Source of the DNA: Aeromonas australiensis
Lineage (GTDB): Bacteria > Pseudomonadota > Gammaproteobacteria > Enterobacterales > Aeromonadaceae
Assembly: GCF_000819725.1 (NCBI RefSeq)
Contig: NZ_CDDH01000112.1
Location: 1-64,000, forward strand
Direction of reading: 5' to 3'
DNA length: 64,000 nt
Shown: in pieces, positions 17,701-25,102 of the stretch
Layout: each line of letters opens with the position of its first letter
How positions within the stretch are numbered: the first letter of the stretch is position 1
Position numbers and translations under genes: made by a program
Notes under the pieces: generated by a model
Database searches by the model: none
What the model saw: only the letters and a program-made list of their open reading frames with translations
Told to the model about the DNA's origin: nothing

Positions 17701-18722
17701 AGATACTGGGGCTGGCGCGAGTCGGCGCAGACGATAACTTCTTTGCCCTCGGTGGCCACTCCCTGCTGGCGGCGCAGTTGGTGGTGCGCATTGAAGAGTC
17801 GACCGGACAGGCGCTCACTTTGGCCAGTCTGTTCGAAGCGCCGAGCCCCGCCCTGCTGGCGCGCCGTCTTGGTGGCGAGCGGGAGGCAATGCCCATGCTG
17901 TTGCCCCTGCGGGCGTATGGTGCGCAGGCGGGTACATCGGGCCCCACCCTCTTTTGCGTCCATCCCGCCGGGGGGCTCGGCTGGTGTTATGCGCCGCTGG
18001 TGCCCCATCTGCCGACCGACATGGCGGTCTATGCCCTGCAGGCGCGGGCGCTCTGTCAGCCGGATGCACCGCTGCCCGCCAGCTTTGACGAGTTGGCCCT
18101 CGATTATGTGACCGAGCTACGTCGTCAGCAGAGCGAGGGGCCCTACTGGCTGCTCGGCTGGTCCCTCGGGGGCATGCTGGTTCACCGGATGGCCGCCATG
18201 TTGCAGGAGCAGGGACAGGAGGTGGCCATGGTGCTGCTGCTTGACGCCTACCCCTGTCAGCAGTGGCAGACCCAGCCGTTGCCCGATGAGCAGCGGATGC
18301 TCGATGCGTTGCTGCGGATGGGGGGCATTGCGGTTGCGGACGAGGCGCTCGACTCCCTCACTCGCGACGAGGTAGTGGCCCGACTGGGGACAGAGGGGAG
18401 TGCGCTGGCCATGCTCGACGAGCAGGTTGTGAGCGCCATGATTGAGCTGGTTGGCCACAACAACCGACTGATCCGCCAGCCGGTCGACTACTGCTACCAC
18501 GGGGAGGTGATCTTTATCGAGGCGTCAGCCTCTCGCCAGCCCTGGCTGGATGGACGTGGCTGGGAGCCGCTGACAAAAGGGGACATCCGCTATGAGCGCT
18601 TCCCCTGTCTGCATCAGGAGATGGTGCATCCCGACTGGTTGGCGAAGATAGGCGCCCTTCTTTGTGAGCGGGTCTATGGGGTTGGGCAACAACCGTACAT
18701 CCGGCAGGAGGGGGACGTATGA
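14733..18722 (+). CDS. entF: EntF-type non-ribosomal peptide synthetase, serine-specific
   Basis: A 1329-residue single-module synthetase: condensation (1-430), adenylation (about 445-950), peptidyl carrier (about 970-1040) and thioesterase (about 1065-1320). Start ATG 14733 has AAGGA seven bases upstream. The condensation HHxxxDG is intact (H148-G154). The adenylation pocket reads D-V-W-H-F-S-L-V-D-K (from FDVSIWE, LHFVPSM, VFCSGEA, LYGPTEAAVDV and NGKLDRK), the serine code of E. coli EntF. LGGHSL holds the phosphopantetheine serine and GWSLGG the thioesterase serine. With EntB and EntE it should build and release DHB-Ser oligomers, that is enterobactin or a close analogue, and not the lysine-containing amonabactin. 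The next gene overlaps its stop by four bases. Confidence 0.93.
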   Translation: MEQTMAMRATHQRGEHPRWPLTIAQAGIWFAQQKYPQSPACNTGEYWLLEGALAPHHFTRAVRQTIDEIPGLHCAFVATADGPQMVANPACWQLSERDLRSEADPLAAAQVEMRAQLAVPFNLAGGPLFATTLYRLGEGRWAWFIAVHHIAIDGFGLSLLCQRVASWYEALCVGEQPASCRYATQQELLAEEAAYQDSPRAARDRDFFVQQLAGGESPASLSRRPAQGPGPTYRLEQRLAGRQWQALVERASRSACHPYSLLLAAVASYVQRMSGAGEVVLGIPLMGRLGSAAADTPCMKVNVVPLRIELSGTSRVGELLVQVERQFAALRRHQGCRQEWLQQRQPGQPLFGPQVNLMPFARTLSVGEGYNQVRGEVQVLAAGPVEECAFYFAEEAGAMTLTLETRQGRFSQQESERHLARLLAYLAAWSEADDEALAVHLPLLLPCEQAELARWNQTDHPLPTTTLSALLAEGLAAADQSAIALECGAERWRVAELRQRTRQLASYLAGRGVGPGCRVAVVIPRAPELILAQQAIMAVGAVYVPVDPDYPAERIGYILASSDPALVLTSRTLRMPLDVAAPLVCLDAPAVAEQLAAVELAMTAPCELPAPKPEDAAYIIYTSGSTGRPKGVVVSHGAIVNRLFWMQHMYPIGPADRVLQKTPAGFDVSIWEFFWPFMTGARLVLAKPGGHKDPAYLAELIEQAGITTLHFVPSMLQIFVAQAEPARCRALRQVFCSGEALPADLVQRWYGTFSAPLHNLYGPTEAAVDVTWYPCRADEAVTSVPIGYPVWNTFIHILDPWLQPVPPGVAGELWIGGVQVAEGYFGQPELTAERFIANPFGAGRLYRSGDLAAWREDGAIEYLGRLDFQVKIRGQRIELEEIEQVLLRHPRVAQAVVLASEFAPGDRRLVAYVVAADSSELTLAELAPVLGAALPDYMVPGLLVNLAELPLTPNGKLDRKGLPLPDMASAVGQSLPKTLLEERLCRLFAEILGLARVGADDNFFALGGHSLLAAQLVVRIEESTGQALTLASLFEAPSPALLARRLGGEREAMPMLLPLRAYGAQAGTSGPTLFCVHPAGGLGWCYAPLVPHLPTDMAVYALQARALCQPDAPLPASFDELALDYVTELRRQQSEGPYWLLGWSLGGMLVHRMAAMLQEQGQEVAMVLLLDAYPCQQWQTQPLPDEQRMLDALLRMGGIAVADEALDSLTRDEVVARLGTEGSALAMLDEQVVSAMIELVGHNNRLIRQPVDYCYHGEVIFIEASASRQPWLDGRGWEPLTKGDIRYERFPCLHQEMVHPDWLAKIGALLCERVYGVGQQPYIRQEGDV

Positions 18723-19600
18723 CCCCGGTTGCCGCCATCCGGGAAGCCTTGCAGGCGGGCAAGCTGGTGGGGCTGGGGGAGCCGCATTGGCACCCGGATT
18801 TTATCCGGCGCCAGCACGCCTGGCTCTGTGATCCGGCGCTCTGGGGAGTCATGACCGATCTGGTGCTGGAGTGCGGCAACCGCCGCCATCAGGGCTTGCT
18901 CGATGCCTGGCTGACGGGGCAGGAGAGCTGGCAGGGTGAGCCGCTGACGCTGGCGCGGCTCTATCCGGTCTGGCTCGACTCCTGCGCCTTTCCCGCCTGG
19001 ATGGCCCCCGAGTTTCCGGCCCTCTTTGCCGCCCTGCGCCAGAGCAATCTGGCGCGCCCTGAACATATGCGGCTGCGGGTGCATCTCTGCGAGCCCTCAT
19101 TCGAGTGGCAGGCGATGAGCCCGGAGCGCTGGCAGCAACACAACAGAGGACGGGATCAGGGGCTGGCCGACTATCTTCTTGCACTTTTTCTTGCACTTCC
19201 CGCCCACGGCGTGGTGGTGCTGGCGGGGGCGCGTCATCTGCTCAAAGCCGCAGGGGATCCCCATTTTGCGCAGACGACCCTGGGTCAGTTGCTGGAGGCA
19301 GCTCGGCCGGGCTGGCTGCAGGTGCTTCACCCTTGGCCAATGGTTGCTGGGAAGGGAGACGGGGAAGAGGAGCGGGTGTGCGATCTGGCCGGGATTGCGA
19401 CCGCCGATCTCTACCCTCACTGGCCCGCGCATCCGCCGCTGGAGACCCTCATCGACAGGCTGGTGCGCGTGGCTGACCGGGGACGGGAGATGCGAATTTG
19501 CCCCACCTTGCTGGCAGAACCCTGGCGCAGCCGCTTGCTAAGCCGCGCTCACTTGCTGCCAGCTGGCATGGCCCATCAACTGCAAAACTGGCTGGCGTAA
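18719..19600 (+). CDS. Siderophore-locus protein of uncertain family (possibly ChaN/Tiki/EreA-like)
   Basis: A 293-residue protein with no signal peptide or membrane segment. It overlaps entF by four bases (ATGA) and is the last gene of the operon before a terminator, so it is translationally coupled to siderophore synthesis. I do not recognise it firmly. Near the N-terminus it has LVGLGEPHWHPDF followed by LVLECGNRRHQ, and later VVVLAGARHLLKA; a GE-x-H motif plus a later GARHL element recalls the ChaN/Tiki/erythromycin-esterase superfamily of metal- or haem-binding and hydrolytic proteins. A role in siderophore modification, hydrolysis or iron release is inference from position only. It is not EntD, EntH, EntS or Fes by any visible motif. 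Confidence 0.6.
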   Translation: MTPVAAIREALQAGKLVGLGEPHWHPDFIRRQHAWLCDPALWGVMTDLVLECGNRRHQGLLDAWLTGQESWQGEPLTLARLYPVWLDSCAFPAWMAPEFPALFAALRQSNLARPEHMRLRVHLCEPSFEWQAMSPERWQQHNRGRDQGLADYLLALFLALPAHGVVVLAGARHLLKAAGDPHFAQTTLGQLLEAARPGWLQVLHPWPMVAGKGDGEEERVCDLAGIATADLYPHWPAHPPLETLIDRLVRVADRGREMRICPTLLAEPWRSRLLSRAHLLPAGMAHQLQNWLA

Positions 19601-19655
19601 CTGTTGGTTGGAGTCACCCCTGGCAGAAGTAACAATTAACTGAAGTAACAGGAGG

Positions 19656-19677
19656 GGGGAGCAAGGCTCCCCTTTTT
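19656..19677 (+). terminator. Terminator of the siderophore operon
   Basis: GGGGAGC (19656-19662), AAG loop, GCTCCCC (19666-19672), then TTTTT: a classic rho-independent terminator 55 bases after the last siderophore gene. Confidence 0.9.
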
Positions 19678-19885
19678 CACATTTCGCATCCTGCGTTCAG
19701 CGCTGCAAAGTTGCACCATTTACGGCATACCTTGCCGTTCATCGCCGAAAATTCAGCTCCTTCGCTACTTTAAAGAAGTTTCTACTGGTCTTACCTGAAT
19801 AAATCCCTTTGCTTTTTATTTAACAAGGTATTTACATCTAGGTGTCACCAGCATCGGTGACGCTCACAACGGCAAGGAGCCAGTT
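19678..19885 (+). promoter_or_regulatory. Upstream region of the 2-oxo acid dehydrogenase operon
   Basis: About 200 A/T-richer bases with no gene. An inverted repeat GTCACCAGCATCGGTGAC (19843-19860) lies about 25 bases before the AAGGAG ribosome site of the E1 alpha gene and is a candidate operator or leader stem. No certain -35/-10 pair could be assigned. Confidence 0.4.
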
Positions 19886-20974
19886 ATGACCCATGTCGAC
19901 ATCCCTTTCCTTCGTTACCTCGATGCGGAAGGGTGCCCGGTCGCCACCTTACCGACCTGGCTGGACAAGGCGATACTGCACACCTTCTACCGCAATATGG
20001 TGATGGTGCGCAGCTATGACAAAAAAGCGATTGCGCTGCAACGAACCGGCAAGCTCGGTACTTTTCCCTCCCATCTCGGCGCAGAGGCCGTGGGGGTTGG
20101 TATTGGTCTGGCCATGCAGCCGCAGGATGTCTACGTTCCCTACTATCGGGACATGCCCACCCTCTATGTGCGGGGCGTTCCGATGGAGAAAAACCTGCAA
20201 TATTGGGGTGGGGACGAGCGGGGCAGTTATTTTCTCAAACCCGATGGGACTCCCTCTGAAGATCTCCCCATCTGCGTCCCCATCGCCACCCAGATCACCC
20301 ATGCCTGCGGCATTGCCTCGGCCTTCAAACTGCGTAATCAACCGCGGGTTGCCGTAGTCACCATCGGCGACGGCGGCACCTCCAAGGGGGATTTTTTGGA
20401 GGGACTCAACTGCGCTGGGGTATGGCACCTGCCGATGGTCATCATCGTCAACAACAACCAGTGGGCCATCTCGGTGCCACGCAAGCTGCAATCGAGCGCT
20501 CCTACGCTGGCCCAAAAGGGGATTGGCGCCGGGGTTCGCAGCCTGCAAGTGGATGGCAACGATGTGGTCGCGGTCTACGATGCTGCCCGCAGTGCCGTCG
20601 AACGTGCCCGCAGCGGCAAGGGGCCGACCCTGATAGAAGCGGTCAGTTATCGTCTCGGCGATCACACCACGGCCGACGACGCCACTCGTTACCGCGATGG
20701 GGCCGAGGTCGAGGCCGCCTGGGCCAAGGAGCCGGTCAAGCGGCTGCGCCAGTTTATGCACAGCCAGGGCTGGTGGGATGAAGAGCAGGAGCAGAGTCTG
20801 CTGGCGGAGGCCGCTCGAGAGGTGGAGCAGGCGGTCGCCCGCTATGAGGCTATGGCGCCCCAGCCGCCGGAGGCGATGCTCGATTATCACTACGCCAGCC
20901 TGACCGCCGAACTCTTGCCCCAGCGCGAGCGAGTGATTGCCAAGGGGATGCAACAGGAGGCCGGCCATGAGTGA
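19886..20974 (+). CDS. 2-oxo acid dehydrogenase E1 component, alpha subunit
   Basis: A 362-residue thiamine-diphosphate enzyme subunit of the heterotetrameric E1 type (pyruvate, acetoin or branched-chain 2-oxo acid dehydrogenase). The TPP motif GDGGTSKGDFLEGLNCAGVWHLPMVIIVNNNQWAIS is diagnostic; other family features are the RTGKLGTFPSHLGAEAVGVG region and the phosphorylation-loop-like YRLGDHTTADDATRYR. AAGGAG precedes the ATG by eight bases. The two following genes overlap in frame order, so E1 alpha, E1 beta and E2 form one operon. The substrate cannot be fixed by eye; branched-chain 2-oxo acids or pyruvate are most likely. No lipoamide dehydrogenase gene is attached. Confidence 0.9.
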   Translation: MTHVDIPFLRYLDAEGCPVATLPTWLDKAILHTFYRNMVMVRSYDKKAIALQRTGKLGTFPSHLGAEAVGVGIGLAMQPQDVYVPYYRDMPTLYVRGVPMEKNLQYWGGDERGSYFLKPDGTPSEDLPICVPIATQITHACGIASAFKLRNQPRVAVVTIGDGGTSKGDFLEGLNCAGVWHLPMVIIVNNNQWAISVPRKLQSSAPTLAQKGIGAGVRSLQVDGNDVVAVYDAARSAVERARSGKGPTLIEAVSYRLGDHTTADDATRYRDGAEVEAAWAKEPVKRLRQFMHSQGWWDEEQEQSLLAEAAREVEQAVARYEAMAPQPPEAMLDYHYASLTAELLPQRERVIAKGMQQEAGHE

Positions 20975-21953
20975 GATCAGTTTGCTGGAAGCGGTCAACA
21001 TGGCCCTTCACTACGAGATGGAACACGACCCGGATGTGGTGGTGCTGGGCGAGGATGTCGGGGTCAACGGCGGGGTGTTTCGCGCTACCGTGGGCCTGCG
21101 TGACAAGTTCGGTTTCAAGCGGGTGATCGACACGCCGCTGGCCGAGGGATTGATCGCCGGGGTGGCGGTGGGTATGGCGACCCAGGGGCTCAAGCCGGTG
21201 GCTGAGTTCCAGTTTCAGGGTTTCATCTTCCCCGGGATGGAGCAGATCATCTGTCAGGCGGCGCGGATGCGAAACCGTACCCGTGGCCGTCTCTCCTGTC
21301 CCCTTGTCTATCGTTCCCCGTATGGCGCTGGTATTCACTCGCCGGAACACCACAGCGAGAGTGTCGAGGCGCTGTTTGCCCATATTCCGGGGCTGCGGGT
21401 GGTGATCCCCTCCAGCCCGAGGCGCGCCTATGGCCTGCTGCTCTCGGCCATCCGCGACCCGGATCCCGTGATGTTTTTCGAACCTGATCGCATCTATCGC
21501 TCGATGAAATCCGAGGTGGTGGATGATGGTGTCGGCTTGCCGCTGGATGTCTGTTTCACCCTGCGCCCGGGCCGGGATATCACGGTAGTAGCCTGGGGAG
21601 CCTGCATTCAGGAGGTGATGCGGGCGGCGAACCTGCTGGCCGAGCAGGATATCCAGTGCGAGGTGCTGGATCTGGCCACTATCAAGCCGCTGGATATGGA
21701 TACCATCCTCACCTCGGTGCGTAAGACCGGCCGCTTGCTGGTGGTGCATGAGGCGTGCGGCAGCTTCGGGGTCGGGGCCGAAATTGTCGCGCGGGTGACC
21801 GAGCAGGCACTTCCCTGCCTCAAGGCGCCGCCCAAACGGCTGACCGGCGTGGATGCCGCCGTTCCCTACTATCGCAATGAAGCGTATTACCTCATCACCG
21901 GGCAGGATATTACCGATGCCGCTTACCAGTTGATGGAGAACCCGTGGCTATGA
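20967..21953 (+). CDS. 2-oxo acid dehydrogenase E1 component, beta subunit
   Basis: A 328-residue subunit. ATG 20967 overlaps the end of the alpha gene by eight bases and has AGGAGG upstream, giving MSEISLLEAVNMALHYEME. Family motifs are VVLGEDVGVNGGVFRAT, DTPLAEGLIAGVAVGMA, PYGAGIHSPEHHSES, VVIPSSPRRAYGLLLSAIRDPDPVMFFEP and EVLDLATIKPLDMDTI. It pairs with the alpha subunit to form the alpha2beta2 decarboxylase that passes the acyl group to the lipoyl domain of E2. Confidence 0.92.
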   Translation: MSEISLLEAVNMALHYEMEHDPDVVVLGEDVGVNGGVFRATVGLRDKFGFKRVIDTPLAEGLIAGVAVGMATQGLKPVAEFQFQGFIFPGMEQIICQAARMRNRTRGRLSCPLVYRSPYGAGIHSPEHHSESVEALFAHIPGLRVVIPSSPRRAYGLLLSAIRDPDPVMFFEPDRIYRSMKSEVVDDGVGLPLDVCFTLRPGRDITVVAWGACIQEVMRAANLLAEQDIQCEVLDLATIKPLDMDTILTSVRKTGRLLVVHEACGSFGVGAEIVARVTEQALPCLKAPPKRLTGVDAAVPYYRNEAYYLITGQDITDAAYQLMENPWL

Positions 21954-23050
21954 AATTTTTCAAATTACCGGATCTGGGTGAAGGGTTGGCCGAAGCCGAG
22001 ATCGTCGAATGGAAGGTGAGTGCTGGTGATACCGTCGCGGTTGATCAGGTGCTCTTATCGGTGGAAACCGCCAAGGCGCTGGTTGATGTGCCCTCTCCGG
22101 TGGCCGGGGTGATTGCTCGTCTTTGCGGTGCCGAGGGGGATATCCTCCACATCGGTGCGCCATTGGTGGAGTTCGAAGGGGGTGAGGATGATGGCACTGT
22201 GGTGGGCAAGGTCAGCGCCCATCAGCAACATATCGAGGATCACTTCGTAGTGGGAGCCATTGCCCCGGGTGGTTCGTTGGTACAAGCCATGCCAGCGGTG
22301 CGGCTGCTGGCGCAGAAGTTGGGTCTGGATATCGAGCGGATCAAGGGAAGTGGTAGCGGCGGCATGGTGACCGAACTGGATGTGCAGCAGGCATTCGAGG
22401 CACAACAGAGCAGTGGTAACGAGTTCCTCAAAGGGTCACGGCGGGCCATGGCCAAGGCGATGGCGCTATCTCATCAGACTGTAGTGCCAGTCAGCATCAC
22501 CGACGAGGTGGATTTGCGCCACTGGCGCTCTGATGAGGATGTGACGGTGCGCCTTATCAAGGCCATTGGCGTGGCGTGCCGTGCCGAGCCCTCGATGAAT
22601 GCCTGGTTTGATGGTGAAACCCTGTCACGGCGGCTGTTCAAAGAGGTCAATGTAGCCATCGCGGTGGATTCAAAGCATGGCCTTTATGTGCCGGTGATGG
22701 AGAACGTGGCTGAGCGGGAGGGGGCCGATATTCGGCAGGGGCTGGATCGGATGATCGCCGATGTGAAGGCGCGCGCCGTGCCCCGCGAGATGTTGCAGGG
22801 GGCGACCATTACGCTCACTAACTTCGGCGCCATCGCTGGCCGCTATGCCAGCCCTATAGTGACGCCGCCGCAGGTAGCCATCATAGGAGCGGGCAAACTG
22901 TTCGAAAAAGTGGTGTTCATCCATGGTGAAGCACGTCCCGTCAGGGCATTGCCGCTGTCGATGACATTTGACCACAGAGCCTGTACTGGCGGGGAGGCGG
23001 CTCGTTTCCTCAGTGCTCTGGTTCAGGCGTTGGAAGCACCGTCATCATAA
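21944..23050 (+). CDS. 2-oxo acid dehydrogenase E2, dihydrolipoamide acyltransferase
   Basis: A 368-residue protein with one lipoyl domain (1-85; lipoylated Lys44 in VETAKALVDVPSP), a peripheral subunit-binding domain (about 105-145, PAVRLLAQKLGLDIERIKGSGSGG) and the acyltransferase core (150-365). GTG 21944 fits the GGAG spacing; ATG 21950, which overlaps the E1 beta stop, is the alternative. The catalytic HxxxDG motif reads H344-R-A-C-T348-G349, with Thr in place of Asp; I believe the same change occurs in some related bacterial E2 proteins. E3 must come from elsewhere in the genome. Confidence 0.9.
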   Translation: MAMKFFKLPDLGEGLAEAEIVEWKVSAGDTVAVDQVLLSVETAKALVDVPSPVAGVIARLCGAEGDILHIGAPLVEFEGGEDDGTVVGKVSAHQQHIEDHFVVGAIAPGGSLVQAMPAVRLLAQKLGLDIERIKGSGSGGMVTELDVQQAFEAQQSSGNEFLKGSRRAMAKAMALSHQTVVPVSITDEVDLRHWRSDEDVTVRLIKAIGVACRAEPSMNAWFDGETLSRRLFKEVNVAIAVDSKHGLYVPVMENVAEREGADIRQGLDRMIADVKARAVPREMLQGATITLTNFGAIAGRYASPIVTPPQVAIIGAGKLFEKVVFIHGEARPVRALPLSMTFDHRACTGGEAARFLSALVQALEAPSS

Positions 23051-23069
23051 ATCTTTTATATCGGTCACG

Positions 23070-23094
23070 GCCCTGCCATGCAGGGCATAAATTT
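23070..23094 (+). terminator. Terminator after E2
   Basis: GCCCTGC (23070-23076), CAT loop, GCAGGGC (23080-23086), then ATAAATTT. The T run is weak, so efficiency is uncertain. Confidence 0.6.
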
Positions 23095-23096
23095 GT

Positions 23097-23124
23097 TTGC
23101 GTAATCGACAAAGCCACGTATAAT
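23097..23124 (+). promoter_or_regulatory. Probable promoter of the cold-shock gene
   Basis: -35-like TTGCGT (23097-23102) and a perfect -10 TATAAT (23119-23124) are 16 bases apart. Transcription from here would leave a 5' untranslated leader of about 135 bases, as is usual for cspA-type mRNAs. Confidence 0.6.
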
Positions 23125-23267
23125 CTAAACCAGCTTGAAAGGGCGATAGTTATGTCAATGAATACGATGTTTTACATCTTGTCCTGTTGTTCATAAGTTA
23201 ATCCCGTTTTTTGAGCTTTACCCGCTGAAAAGCATAAGTAATTATTTTGAATACAGGTTTAAAAGAT

Positions 23268-23477
23268 ATGTCTAACATGATCACCGGTACCGTTAAGTTT
23301 TTCAACGAAACCAAAGGTTTTGGCTTCATCCAGCAAGAAAACGGCCCGGACGTTTTCGTTCACTTCAGCGCTATTCAAGGTGCCGGTTTCCGCACCCTGG
23401 CTGAAGGTCAGCGCGTACAGTTCTCTGTGACCCAAGGTCAGAAAGGCCCGCAGGCTGAGAACGTAACTGCTCTGTAA
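23268..23477 (+). CDS. CspA-family cold-shock protein
   Basis: A 69-residue cold-shock domain protein ([22 protein letters not shown]...), an RNA chaperone that binds single-stranded nucleic acid through RNP1 (KGFGFIQ) and RNP2 (DVFVHF). I start at ATG 23268 because this gives the normal family length; in-frame codons upstream only add a tail. The long A/T-rich leader and strong terminator fit an independent, cold-inducible unit. Cold induction itself is inference. Confidence 0.95.
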   Translation: MSNMITGTVKFFNETKGFGFIQQENGPDVFVHFSAIQGAGFRTLAEGQRVQFSVTQGQKGPQAENVTAL

Positions 23478-23494
23478 TTCTTACAGAATTTAAG

Positions 23495-23532
23495 AAAGCC
23501 GTGGTACCTCTGGTGCCACGGCTTTTTGTTTT
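23495..23532 (+). terminator. Terminator after the cold-shock gene
   Basis: A 14-bp stem (AAAGCCGTGGTACC with GGTGCCACGGCTTT, one G-T pair) with a TCT loop, followed by TTGTTTTTT. Very strong rho-independent terminator. Confidence 0.95.
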
Positions 23533-23568
23533 TTGGGTTCCCGTCATTGACCCTGATGTGTATGAATC

Positions 23569-23874
23569 ATGTTGATCTCGCTTCTGCTTGTTACCACCCT
23601 GACACCCATCTCTGATGCCTCGGTACCGGTTCAATCCTCGATGGAGGCTCAGCTGATCTGCCAGCAATTTGTCCAGGTGCGAATTGGTGCTGCCCTGCAA
23701 CCCGATGAGGTGAATGTGCGACCTGTGTCTGAAAGGGAGGGGGAGTGGCTGGTGGATGGCAAAGTAAAAGGACCCGAAGGTCCTTTGCTGTTTGCCTGTC
23801 ATCTTCATGAGGGCGCGCGTTGGGAGTTGCTCAACTTTTCGTTGTGGGCGCCTCAGCGGGTCACAGAGGCTTGA
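23569..23874 (+). CDS. Small putative exported protein
   Basis: A 101-residue protein of no recognised family. The first 20 or so residues (MLISLLLVTTLTPISDASVP) look like a short signal peptide; two cysteines (about residues 31 and 78) could form a disulphide. No good Shine-Dalgarno is visible before the ATG, and the 3' end overlaps the end of the convergent gene by 14 bases. It follows the cold-shock terminator. Coding status is likely but not certain. Confidence 0.55.
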   Translation: MLISLLLVTTLTPISDASVPVQSSMEAQLICQQFVQVRIGAALQPDEVNVRPVSEREGEWLVDGKVKGPEGPLLFACHLHEGARWELLNFSLWAPQRVTEA

Positions 23875-24109
23875 GAGCGACCAGCAGATGTTGCAGGTGC
23901 TCAACCATGGTCATGCCAAATGGAGTGAGATAGCCACCATCTTCTGCGCTGATCAAACCTTGTTGGTGGAGACGAGCGGCCGCTTCACACAACGCTTGTG
24001 ACATGTCGCTGCGTAACTTGATCCCTTGGCTCAGGTTGGCCGGATCAAAACAGGCCAATATCTTCAACTGGTTAATTACGTCATCAGAAATCTGATCCAT
24101 ACCAATCAT
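23861..24109 (-). CDS. TIGR02647-type small conserved protein
   Basis: An 82-residue protein with the pattern of the TIGR02647 family found in Vibrio, Aeromonas and Pseudomonas: ILACFDPANLSQGIKLRSDMS, AAARLHQQGLISAEDGGYLTPFGMTMVEHLQHLL. The second half looks like a winged-helix element, so DNA binding is possible but unproven. AAGGAG lies seven bases before the ATG. Confidence 0.8.
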   Translation of the reverse strand: MIGMDQISDDVINQLKILACFDPANLSQGIKLRSDMSQALCEAAARLHQQGLISAEDGGYLTPFGMTMVEHLQHLLVALKPL

Positions 24110-24354
24110 TGATCTACTCCTTACGCTAAAGATGTATGCAAACTAGCACTCCCGGATCCACTTTAGTGGGCGCTGGCTCAAATTATTGATCTTTGGCTGG
24201 ATATCGCGTTTCAGATGCTGTTTTTTTCGGCGTAATCAGATGGTTTGCTGACAGTTTTGCCAAGGGGAGAGTCGGGTCAAACGTGATAGGATAAGGAACT
24301 TCTTTATATCGGACGGTCCATTGGCGGCTGTTCGCCCAGTCCAAGGTATTGCTC
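24110..24354. other. Divergent intergenic region
   Basis: About 245 bases between the TIGR02647-type gene and the next plus-strand gene. It should carry two divergent promoters. No operator or repeat stood out. Confidence 0.4.
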
Positions 24355-24912
24355 ATGGTCAAGATCACGCTGGTATCCCTGCTGCATTCACACTCCGCCA
24401 TTTTTCCGGTTTATCCTGTTTCGTTGCTGATCTCCTTGTTGGAGAGCCATGAGGGAGAGGTATGGTTGCCTGCCCGCAAGGGAAGTGACATTGCCCAGCT
24501 TCGCCAACATGCCAAAGGGGCCCAGGTTCGTGAGCTGGCAAATCTCGATGCGGGTTGGTGCGACTTTATCGCTGGTCAGGAAGGGGTGACCGCGGAGCTG
24601 GATGCGCTGGCCAACTACGATACAGAGATGATGGATAACCTGCGGATGTATTGGCACAGCGCCGCCAAGATCAACAGTCCGATCACCGATAACCTGTTCG
24701 AGCTGCGCCGCGAGGTGGTGGATGAGGCCCACGGGGCCAAACTTGCTGCCGCCTGGGAGCAGCAGCAACAGCTGCGTTTTGAACAGCTGATGGCGACGGC
24801 GGTCAATGGCCGGGATCAGCTCTGTTTTGTCGAGGTTGAATCTGCTTACTGGTTGCGGCAAAAGCTGAGCGAGCAAACAGATATCAATCTCTGTGTACCT
24901 TCTATTGCGTGA
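24355..24912 (+). CDS. Conserved hypothetical protein
   Basis: A 185-residue protein that I cannot place. I start at ATG 24355 (MVKITLVSLLHSHSAIF), seven bases after AAGG. It is rich in charged and amphipathic helices in the second half (LRREVVDEAHGAKLAAAWEQQQQLRFEQLM), suggesting a helical or coiled-coil part. There is no signal peptide or metal motif. Codon use resembles its neighbours, so it is probably a real lineage gene. Confidence 0.6.
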   Translation: MVKITLVSLLHSHSAIFPVYPVSLLISLLESHEGEVWLPARKGSDIAQLRQHAKGAQVRELANLDAGWCDFIAGQEGVTAELDALANYDTEMMDNLRMYWHSAAKINSPITDNLFELRREVVDEAHGAKLAAAWEQQQQLRFEQLMATAVNGRDQLCFVEVESAYWLRQKLSEQTDINLCVPSIA

Positions 24913-25056
24913 GGATGAGAGTGGCTCGGTACGCTGATGAAGAGGCTGTTCAACCATAGATAGTCACGCTGCAGGACGGTTGAGCAGACGCACAAGAAGG
25001 GGGTTGGCGAGGCTCAGCTCGCCTATGCTGTATGTGTAGTCAGTCAGGGGCACAAC

Positions 25057-25079
25057 GGATGGCCCGTGATGGGCCATCC
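25057..25079 (-). terminator. Hairpin after the second receptor gene
   Basis: GGATGGCCC (25057-25065) pairs perfectly with GGGCCATCC (25071-25079), five-base loop, about 24 bases beyond the receptor stop. On the minus strand it lacks a solid T run. Confidence 0.6.
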
Positions 25080-25102
25080 TGGTTAAGCAACAGATTCGTG
25101 GA

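Noticed and set aside
6693-19600. Amonabactin biosynthesis locus
   Set aside because: Gene order C-E-B-A is shared, but the only synthetase has one module with the serine code; lysine- and Phe/Trp-activating modules are absent.
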